This document shows, in pieces, positions 1 to 5,393 of a stretch of DNA of 5,393 nt. The position numbers and the translations under genes were made by a program. The notes below the pieces were generated by a model. The model did not search any database. It was not told the origin of the DNA and saw only the letters and a list, made by a program, of their open reading frames with translations. Source of the DNA: Bacteroidales bacterium (GTDB lineage Bacteria; Bacteroidota; Bacteroidia; Bacteroidales; NBLH01); contig JALWNR010000236.1 of assembly GCA_027083715.1 (NCBI GenBank), positions 1 through 5,393 of the forward strand, read 5' to 3'. Position 1 is the first letter of the stretch. Every line of letters begins with the position of its first letter.

Positions 1-48
1 CTTTATTTTTATTCTATTTTCGTTGGTTGAATTAAAAATTGTAAAAAA

Positions 49-1956
49 ATGAAACTACGAATAGTTGTTCCAATATTTTTATTTTTATTGTATAATTCTG
101 TTTTTGCCCAAGAAAACATTAAAACGTTTGCAGCCTACAAACAAAAAGTCAATTTTGAGTTTAGCTCAGAGTGGCAGTATTTATCAACCGATTTATATTT
201 ACTAAACAGTGATAAATTTGCGTATCTGATTAATCAAATTGCCATGACCGGTTCCGGCAAGAAAAAAAAGCGCAGTGGAAATGATTATATTCAATCACTT
301 TTTATTCAGGCAACAATTAAAGATATTAAGTTTTTTGGTGGCGATATGGTTTATCCCATTTACAGTTTTCAAATTCAAAAAGACGAAAAATATACTACTC
401 AAATTGCTGACAATGCAGGTGTTATCCGATTAATTGATAATCTGCCTTTAAATGCATCAAAAGATTATATTAATGCTGAAATAAGCGGTGATATAATTAC
501 CAACAATAATAAAAATCAGTTTTTAATGTTAGTAGCCAAACAACTGCAAAATATTTCACGCTTTTCGCAACCCAATACTGCAGTTTTTGAGCTGATTGGC
601 GAATTAGGCAAATTTTTGGAAAGTAAAACCACAGGAAAGCAATATAAATTTAGTTCAACCATCCGGCTGTACGAAGATCAGGATTTTAACAGGCGTTTGC
701 ATTCGATTAACATTTTCATATTTATACCTTCATCATTAAAAAAGGTTACGGTAACAACCGGAAATTTAAGTAATTATATAAATTCGGAAAATCCGGTAAT
801 TAATCAAAAAAAATTAAGACAATTGATTACTTTCCGAAGATATCCGATGATGATTGTAGTAAACTACAAATCGCGCTATGAAAGCGAACCGGTTATTGGT
901 GATCAGATTGATTATGAATACATCGCCGAAAGAAAGAGAAAAATTAGCAATGCCTATAAAAATGAATTAATCAACGAGCAAACTTATACTTTTGAAAATG
1001 AATTGATAAAATATTTAGAGCTTTTTGTACGTCTGAAATTAGATATTAATAATTATTCATTAAACAAACAGAATAAAATAACCGATGATTTCAGAAAAAA
1101 TATTTTTGTGATTATGCAAGATTATCGCAAAATGTTGGATTATAAAAATTCAAAAGAAAGACAATATTACAACAATTCGGGTTTTAATGACGAATTTAAA
1201 GAAAAATATGAAAACATACTGAATACAGCAAAAATATATCTTGCCGGCGACCAAGATTTAAAAAATATTAAAGATGTAATGAATATTATTTACAGAAATG
1301 CCAGACAAGATAATATTAAACGTGATTCTGCCATGATGGAGCACGACTTAAAACTACTGCACTCAATAAATTTTCCTGATAGTGAAAAAGAATCATTAGA
1401 AGCCCGTTTGGTACAAAAAAATATTCAAGAAACAGAAAAAATAGTGTATGATAATGAATTTTCATACTTAGTTAATAAGCTATATATAATGCCTTTAGAT
1501 GCAGAAAATTTTAAAAATCGTGATGTTTACAGTAAATTGGCAAGTTATACCAATTGTAGTTTATGCCGCCAAAAACTGACTACTGCCATAAACAATTACA
1601 CAACCCGCTATGAAAGATTGCAAAAAAATATCGCCAATGAGCTTAACGAACAAGAAAAACAAAAATCAATGAGTTTACTTTTTGACTATATTAAAAAGAA
1701 AAATTGCATTGAAAGTAATTTAATTAGCCTCACTAAAGAAAGTAAACCTGAATTTTTTTCACTTTTTGAAGCAGAATATAGCAGATTTAAAGGATTTTTA
1801 GAAGCTTTAAGCAATTTAGTAAAAATAAATGCTGAAAATTTAAATATTGAAAACATTCAAGAGCAAAACGCCAATATGCAAACTTTACGAAAAAAAATCA
1901 TGAATTCATATAAAAATTTGAAAACAGGTTTTCCTGATTTGTGTAGTTGTGAGTGA
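49..1956 (+). CDS. Exported protein of unknown function (635 aa)
   Basis: I do not recognise this family. The N-terminus is a clear Sec signal peptide: Lys3 and Arg4, a hydrophobic core at about residues 5-15, then Val-Phe-Ala at 18-20 followed by Gln21, so signal peptidase I cleavage after Ala20 is likely. No lipobox cysteine is present, so the product should be a soluble periplasmic or outer-surface protein. Residues about 22-270 alternate short hydrophobic and polar stretches and are probably mostly beta (inference). From about 285 to the end the sequence is rich in Lys, Glu, Asn and Gln with helix-like periodicity and may be partly coiled coil. A CxxC pair (Cys503, Cys506), Cys553 and a terminal CxC (Cys632, Cys634) are the only cysteines, all in the last fifth. 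The ATG at 49 is chosen because the signal peptide begins there; there is no Shine-Dalgarno, as is usual in Bacteroidota. It converges on the transporter operon, so co-transcription with it is excluded. Confidence 0.85.
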   Translation: MKLRIVVPIFLFLLYNSVFAQENIKTFAAYKQKVNFEFSSEWQYLSTDLYLLNSDKFAYLINQIAMTGSGKKKKRSGNDYIQSLFIQATIKDIKFFGGDMVYPIYSFQIQKDEKYTTQIADNAGVIRLIDNLPLNASKDYINAEISGDIITNNNKNQFLMLVAKQLQNISRFSQPNTAVFELIGELGKFLESKTTGKQYKFSSTIRLYEDQDFNRRLHSINIFIFIPSSLKKVTVTTGNLSNYINSENPVINQKKLRQLITFRRYPMMIVVNYKSRYESEPVIGDQIDYEYIAERKRKISNAYKNELINEQTYTFENELIKYLELFVRLKLDINNYSLNKQNKITDDFRKNIFVIMQDYRKMLDYKNSKERQYYNNSGFNDEFKEKYENILNTAKIYLAGDQDLKNIKDVMNIIYRNARQDNIKRDSAMMEHDLKLLHSINFPDSEKESLEARLVQKNIQETEKIVYDNEFSYLVNKLYIMPLDAENFKNRDVYSKLASYTNCSLCRQKLTTAINNYTTRYERLQKNIANELNEQEKQKSMSLLFDYIKKKNCIESNLISLTKESKPEFFSLFEAEYSRFKGFLEALSNLVKINAENLNIENIQEQNANMQTLRKKIMNSYKNLKTGFPDLCSCE

Positions 1957-1968
1957 ATATTTTATTTT

Positions 1969-1989
1969 AAACACTAATTAGTGTTTTTT
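1969..1989. terminator. Palindromic hairpin between convergent genes, likely intrinsic terminator
   Basis: Positions 1969-1986 form a perfect 18-bp palindrome that can fold as a 7-bp stem (AAACACT pairing with AGTGTTT) around an AATT loop. On the plus strand a run of six T (1984-1989) overlaps and follows the right arm, giving a standard though G+C-poor terminator 12 bases after the stop of the unknown exported-protein gene. On the minus strand the hairpin follows the ATPase stop directly, but the downstream T-run is short and interrupted, so termination in that direction should be weaker. The T-run shares bases with the ATPase stop codon (1988-1990). Confidence 0.6.
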
Positions 1990-2803
1990 AACGATTAATA
2001 TGATGATTTTGATTGAGAACTTTTCCTGATACCAGTAAAACAACAGGCTTACCTGAAATAGGATTAGTTTCGGTAACAACTATTGTATTATACACCGCCT
2101 CAATATGTTGGTAATGAAGAACTTCCTTGGGGCTACCAATGGTATGAATTTTTCCTTTGCTCATCATTACCAAAAAATCGCAATATTCTCCTGCAAGATT
2201 CAAATCATGAATAATCATCAATATACTAAGCTTTAAATCGGTATTTAATTTTTGCAATAAATTAAGAATTTGCACTTGATGCCCAATATCCAAATGCGAA
2301 GTAGGCTCATCTAAAAGTAATAAACCGGGTTCTTGTGAAAGTGCACGTGCAATATCAACCAGTTGTTGTTCGCCACCGCTTAATTGGGTCATTAATTTAT
2401 TTTTTAAATGATAGGTTCCGGTCAGTTTCATGTAATGGTGAGCAATTTCGTAATCATTTTTATGCTCAAAAAAAGAAAAACGGCTATGATAAGGCATTCT
2501 GCCCATAAGAACAAAATCTTCTACACGTATAGAATCAACATAGAGTGTTTGACTAACCACCGCAATATTCTTAGCTCGCTCTTTATAGCTGAAATCTGCA
2601 ATGTTTTTATCCGTTAATAAGAGTGTTCCTTGTTTGACAGTTAAATTGCCGGAAATTGCCTTAAAAAGTGTGGTTTTTCCGGAACCGTTGGGTCCAATAA
2701 TACCCGCAAAACTACCTTTGGGAATATTTAGATTAATATTTCGAATATGAAATCCATTTCCGTATCCGCAGGTTAATTCTTGTATGTTAAGTATATCCTG
2801 CAT
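1988..2803 (-). CDS. ABC importer ATP-binding protein, BtuD/FecE type
   Basis: This is the cytoplasmic ATPase of a cobalamin/haem/siderophore importer, expected to work as a homodimer under the permease encoded just upstream. All nucleotide-binding motifs are intact: aromatic A-loop Tyr14, Walker A GPNGSGKTT at 37-45, Q-loop Gln85, signature LSGGEQQ at 141-147, Walker B LLLLDEP at 161-167 with catalytic Glu166, D-loop SHLD at 169-172 and switch His199. The C-terminal stretch NPISGKPVV (247-255) matches the hP(v/i)(t/s)GrP segment common near the end of BtuD/FecE/HmuV-type ATPases. At 271 residues it is slightly longer than typical, ending in a polar tail. Its ATG lies two bases after the permease stop (TAA-CA-ATG), which suggests translational coupling. 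It is the last gene of the operon. The family alone does not settle the substrate, so no symbol is given. Confidence 0.95.
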   Translation of the reverse strand: MQDILNIQELTCGYGNGFHIRNINLNIPKGSFAGIIGPNGSGKTTLFKAISGNLTVKQGTLLLTDKNIADFSYKERAKNIAVVSQTLYVDSIRVEDFVLMGRMPYHSRFSFFEHKNDYEIAHHYMKLTGTYHLKNKLMTQLSGGEQQLVDIARALSQEPGLLLLDEPTSHLDIGHQVQILNLLQKLNTDLKLSILMIIHDLNLAGEYCDFLVMMSKGKIHTIGSPKEVLHYQHIEAVYNTIVVTETNPISGKPVVLLVSGKVLNQNHHINR

Positions 2804-2805
2804 TG

Positions 2806-3807
2806 TTAAAATGTATATTTTTTTCTTAAAATAATCATAAATGCCACACCACCAATAATGCCGGTAATTACCCCAACCGGTAATTCATTGGGAGATATGA
2901 TGGTACGCGCTAATGTATCGCTGAGTACTAAAAATCCGGCACCACCCAAAAATGAACTTAATAAAAGAATACGATAATCGTTTCCTGCAAACAAACGCAT
3001 TATGTGCGGTATAATAAGACCCACAAAACCAATTATTCCGGCAACTGCAACCGAAATACCGGTCAATAGCGAAGCTATTACAAACAAAAAGCGTATTGCT
3101 AGAGCGCTGTTTACGCCGAGATGTATCGCTCTTTCTTCGCCAAGACGTAATGCATTTAAATCGCGAGCAAAAAAATAGGAAAAAAACAAACCGCTTAAAG
3201 AAGCCCCAAAGGCAATTTTTATTAGTAAAATGTTTGGCTCATTGAGTGAGCCCATTGTCCAAAAAATGATACTTCGTAAACTTTCGTTTGATGCAACAGC
3301 CATTAATAACATCATTAATGAAGAGGCAATGAAACTTATCATTACTCCCGTAAGTAGCATACTGTTTGTATGAATACCTCCCCTTTGCACACTGAAAACA
3401 TACACAAGAAAAACAACGGCCATCGATCCGGCAAATCCAGCTAAAGGAAGAGCTAATGCAGAGATAAAAGACTGTAAACCCAACACAATTACTAAACTCA
3501 CTCCTAAGGCAGCTCCTCCGGAGATTCCCAAAGTATAAGGTTCAACCAAAGGATTTCGGTAAATGCCCTGAAGTATTGCACCGGAAAGGCTTAAAGAGCC
3601 ACCCACAGCAATACCCAGAATAATACGCGGTAAACGTATTTTCATTAAAATAGCATATTTTAAATCTCCTTCACCTGTTTTAAAAATTTGGATAATATCG
3701 ATTAATGAAAATGAAACTTCACCAAAAATAAAAGATACAATAAAAGCAAATAGCAGAAAAAGTAATAATAAAACAATTATAAACAAGTATTTTACAGGTC
3801 GAGACAT
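2806..3807 (-). CDS. ABC importer permease, FecCD/BtuC family
   Basis: This is the inner-membrane channel subunit of the importer, expected to form a homodimer of about ten helices per chain. The first membrane segment is at about residues 6-28 and hydrophobic segments continue to about 327. Family signatures seen in order are RLPR (58-61), the NPLVEPYTLGISGGAALG block (85-102), WTMGSL (183-188), the cytoplasmic ATPase-contact segment GIIGFVGLIIPHIMR (257-271), and ELPVGVITGIIGG (308-320). Arg58, Arg61 and Arg301 lie where BtuC uses arginines to dock the glutamates of its binding protein (inference from family alignment by eye). The length of 333 residues is normal. The gene follows the binding-protein gene after 62 bases and runs almost directly into the ATPase gene. 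The motifs place it in the family shared by vitamin B12, haem and ferric-siderophore importers without choosing among them. Confidence 0.95.
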   Translation of the reverse strand: MSRPVKYLFIIVLLLLFLLFAFIVSFIFGEVSFSLIDIIQIFKTGEGDLKYAILMKIRLPRIILGIAVGGSLSLSGAILQGIYRNPLVEPYTLGISGGAALGVSLVIVLGLQSFISALALPLAGFAGSMAVVFLVYVFSVQRGGIHTNSMLLTGVMISFIASSLMMLLMAVASNESLRSIIFWTMGSLNEPNILLIKIAFGASLSGLFFSYFFARDLNALRLGEERAIHLGVNSALAIRFLFVIASLLTGISVAVAGIIGFVGLIIPHIMRLFAGNDYRILLLSSFLGGAGFLVLSDTLARTIISPNELPVGVITGIIGGVAFMIILRKKYTF

Positions 3808-3859
3808 TTTTTACTTTTGAAATTAGATTTTTGATATAACCAACTCTTCGTTTAATCCG

Positions 3860-3867
3860 CAAAATTA
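3860..3867 (-). promoter_or_regulatory. Possible internal -7 box ahead of the permease gene
   Basis: Read on the minus strand, TAATTTTG matches the Bacteroidota -7 consensus TAnnTTTG exactly. It lies in the 62-base gap between the binding-protein stop and the permease start, beginning three bases after the stop codon, and would give a leader of roughly 45 bases. No TTG is visible at the usual 17-23 base distance upstream. In such AT-rich DNA this box can arise by chance, so it is only a candidate for separate expression of the permease and ATPase genes. Confidence 0.2.
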
Positions 3868-3869
3868 CC

Positions 3870-4685
3870 TTAATCATACATATCCTCTTTCATTTGTTTT
3901 AAAACATCAACAAATTCAGTTACTGTAGGAGCATTACTTTTATTGGCATCTAAAACAAATATCTTATTATTTTTTATTGCTTTAAGCGATTTATAATTAA
4001 GCCATACTAATTTTTCTTGTTCGGTAACTACACCCATCGAAGTTATAAAAATAACATCCGGATTTTTCAACAATACCCTTTCGCGATTTATTGAACCAGA
4101 TTTTAAGCCGGCAGCTAAATTAACACCTCCAAGCAAACGGATATAATCGCCCATAAAGCTATCATCAATAACTGTCCAAAGCGGATTAGAACCAATTTGT
4201 ATAAAAATAAGCGGTTTTACAGATTTAGGAATATCTGAAATTATATTATTTAAACGTTGTTTTTGTTCGCGAACTATTAGCTCAGCATTCTCTCTCTTAT
4301 CACAAACATCAGCCAAACGAATAAATTGATTGCATAAATCATCAAATGATTTTGGTGTATTAAAATAAATTGTACGCAAACCCATTTTTTTAAAAGTCTC
4401 AACTGTTTTAGAATTGGTTAATGATGAAATAATCACTAAATCGGGTTTAAGCATTAAGGTTTTTTCAATATTTACCTGAATTGCTGATGCTACAACTTCA
4501 ACACCCTGTAAATCCTTTGCTTTACAATAGGATGTGCAACCAACAATACGGTTTTGAATGTCTAAATCATAAAGTTGTTTAGTAATAGACGGTACCAGAG
4601 AAACAATTCGTTGCGGAGCTTGTGCCGATAACAATAAAAAAAGGCTAAAAAGCCCAATTGTAAAGAAAAATCGTTTAAGAATCAT
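3870..4685 (-). CDS. Periplasmic substrate-binding protein, BtuF-like
   Basis: This is the ligand-capturing subunit of the importer, in the helical-backbone class III binding-protein fold. Residues 1-23 form a signal peptide (Lys4-Arg5, hydrophobic core 6-19, Ala-Gln-Ala at 21-23). There is no lipobox cysteine, so the product should be free in the periplasm. The mature protein opens with RIVSLVPSIT (26-35), the typical start of the BtuF-like domain, followed by VGCTSYC (48-54), LKPDLVI (79-85), a long linking helix at about 115-150, FIQIGSNPLW (161-170) and LKNPDVIFIT (206-215). Glu74 (in VNIEK) and Glu202 (in NRERV) align by eye with the two glutamates of E. coli BtuF that contact BtuC. Oddities are Lys36 and Asp42 where relatives usually have Glu and Gly, and four cysteines (50, 54, 118, 128). 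It is the first gene of the three-gene operon. Corrinoid is the best ligand guess; haem or siderophore remains possible. Confidence 0.92.
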   Translation of the reverse strand: MILKRFFFTIGLFSLFLLLSAQAPQRIVSLVPSITKQLYDLDIQNRIVGCTSYCKAKDLQGVEVVASAIQVNIEKTLMLKPDLVIISSLTNSKTVETFKKMGLRTIYFNTPKSFDDLCNQFIRLADVCDKRENAELIVREQKQRLNNIISDIPKSVKPLIFIQIGSNPLWTVIDDSFMGDYIRLLGGVNLAAGLKSGSINRERVLLKNPDVIFITSMGVVTEQEKLVWLNYKSLKAIKNNKIFVLDANKSNAPTVTEFVDVLKQMKEDMYD

Positions 4686-4717
4686 AATAATTATTGAGTG
4701 TTTTGAGTTTAACTAAA

Positions 4718-4725
4718 CAAAAGTA
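4718..4725 (-). promoter_or_regulatory. Candidate -7 box for the importer operon
   Basis: On the minus strand TACTTTTG matches the Bacteroidota TAnnTTTG -7 element. It ends 32 bases before the binding-protein ATG, implying a leader of roughly 25-30 bases. No clear TTG -33 element occurs 17-23 bases further upstream. If this promoter is correct, the leader is too short for a cobalamin riboswitch, and no B12-box-like sequence was seen elsewhere in the intergenic region. Confidence 0.4.
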
Positions 4726-4845
4726 ATAAAATTTAACAGGGAAATTAAAATATTTTATAAATACAGCAAAAGCTTAAACCATACAAACCAAATACATAAG
4801 AAAACAAACCGATTGTACAATAAATAATACCAATTATAAAAAAAA

Positions 4846-4875
4846 TGTATTTTTACAAAAAAAATATTAATTTTG
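4846..4875 (+). promoter_or_regulatory. Candidate promoter of the response-regulator gene
   Basis: TAATTTTG at 4868-4875 is an exact match to the Bacteroidota -7 element TAnnTTTG. A minimal -33 dinucleotide TG at 4846-4847 lies 20 bases upstream, which is within the usual spacing. The predicted transcript would begin about 20 bases before the ATG at 4904. A small dyad, TGTA-TTTT-TACA (4846-4857), covers the -33 position and could be a regulator site, but AT-rich DNA yields such dyads readily. Confidence 0.4.
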
Positions 4876-4903
4876 GGCAACCTAATTACCTAATTTTATA
4901 AAC

Positions 4904-5392
4904 ATGCAAAAAATTTTTAAAGAAAATACTTTTGCATCCTTAAAAACTGTACTAATTGTTGAAGACGATTACATAAGTTCTCTGCTTTTTCAGGAATACC
5001 TGAAAATGGAAAATTTCCATATTTTAAGTGCTCACAATGGTAAAGAAGCAGTTTCTATAGTTGAAAATCGTAAAAATAAAATAATGATTGTTTTAATGGA
5101 TATTTTAATGCCGGAAATGAACGGTGTTGAAGCTGCCAGAAGAATTAAAAAAATTAACCACTCTATCCCCATCATAGCACAAACATCTCAGGCTTATAAT
5201 CTTAAAAATTATGATTTATCGTATTTTGACTCAATTATTACTAAACCTATAGATTTTAGAAAGTTAAAACAAATTGTAAATAAATATTTTTTAGAGTATA
5301 TTGAAGTTTATATTGATGGTAGAATAATAGAAATGGGTAGAAAAATATCTAAAAAAATAAAAGTTAAAAAGTTTGAGTGCCCTATTTTATAA
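4904..5392 (+). CDS. Single-domain response regulator (receiver only) with basic tail
   Basis: Residues about 14-129 form a CheY-like receiver that should accept phosphate from a histidine kinase. Visible are the strand-1 motif VLIVEDD with acidic pair Asp21-Asp22, phosphoacceptor Asp66 in MDILMPEMNG (65-74), Thr94 in PIIAQTS (89-95), and the conserved Lys114-Pro115. These residues are all present, so it is probably phosphorylatable. No DNA-binding, GGDEF or other output domain follows: residues 130-162 are a short tail rich in Lys and Ile. The sequence style (AQT, TKPID) resembles receivers attached to hybrid kinases in Bacteroidota. The stretch between Thr94 and Lys114 is about two residues shorter than usual and lacks the common G-C/A-D-D-Y motif. 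It diverges from the importer operon, no kinase is in the window, and the partner is unknown. The start at 4904 leaves 13 residues before the domain and fits the upstream promoter candidate. The stop codon lies one base before the window end. Confidence 0.92.
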   Translation: MQKIFKENTFASLKTVLIVEDDYISSLLFQEYLKMENFHILSAHNGKEAVSIVENRKNKIMIVLMDILMPEMNGVEAARRIKKINHSIPIIAQTSQAYNLKNYDLSYFDSIITKPIDFRKLKQIVNKYFLEYIEVYIDGRIIEMGRKISKKIKVKKFECPIL

Positions 5393-5393
5393 G

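Noticed and set aside
15..22. TATTTTCG as a -7 box for the first gene
   Set aside because: It has one mismatch to TAnnTTTG, and the expected -33 position falls outside the window, so it cannot be judged.
2408..2617. A 69-codon open frame on the plus strand
   Set aside because: It lies wholly antisense within the ATPase gene, whose Walker A, signature and Walker B motifs are intact; the product has no recognisable domain and no start signals. It is a shadow of the real gene.
4686..4756. Short palindromes AATAATTATT (4686-4695) and AAAATATTTT (4747-4756)
   Set aside because: They consist only of A and T in a region of extreme A/T content and are expected by chance; they do not match a known operator.
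4686..4903. Cobalamin riboswitch ahead of the binding-protein gene
   Set aside because: No B12-box-like sequence (such as GCCACTG) was seen on the minus strand, the region is nearly all A/T, and the best promoter candidate leaves a leader of under 35 bases.
5269..5392. Frameshift after the receiver that removed an output domain
   Set aside because: No recognisable domain is apparent in the other frames of the short remaining sequence, and stand-alone receivers are common, so a break is not supported.

Overview
The window is AT-rich and codes on both strands. It looks like a chromosomal segment from a member of the Bacteroidota, perhaps an environmental Bacteroidales-type lineage. Three things point there: no convincing Shine-Dalgarno sequences lie before the starts, TAnnTTTG boxes (the -7 motif of that phylum) sit just ahead of genes, and codon use is strongly A/T-biased with Lys-, Asn- and Ile-rich proteins. 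The species cannot be named from this sequence.

Layout: (1) 49-1956 (+) encodes an exported 635-residue protein that I do not recognise. (2) A perfect 18-bp palindrome with a T-run at 1969-1989 separates it from a convergent operon and probably terminates transcription. (3) On the minus strand, read from 4685 down to 1988, lie three genes of a type II ABC importer: a periplasmic binding protein (BtuF-like), a FecCD/BtuC-type permease and a BtuD/FecE-type ATPase. (4) A 218-bp, very AT-rich divergent intergenic region (4686-4903) carries one candidate promoter for each direction. (5) 4904-5392 (+) encodes a single-domain response regulator with a short basic tail and no output domain; the window ends one base after its stop codon.

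The three importer genes form a complete inner-membrane uptake machine. The binding protein would capture a metal-chelate ligand (corrinoid, haem or siderophore) in the periplasm, the permease dimer would pass it across the inner membrane, and the ATPase dimer would power this. The binding protein resembles BtuF more than siderophore binders, so cobalamin or another corrinoid is the favoured but unproven ligand. No TonB-dependent receptor and no recognisable cobalamin riboswitch are in the window. Neither the unknown exported protein nor the response regulator has a demonstrable link to the transporter.

I found no new multi-gene system, mobile element, CRISPR array or RNA gene. The items most worth a second look are the unrecognised exported protein, departures from family consensus in the binding protein and the receiver, and the regulatory signals in the gaps between genes.
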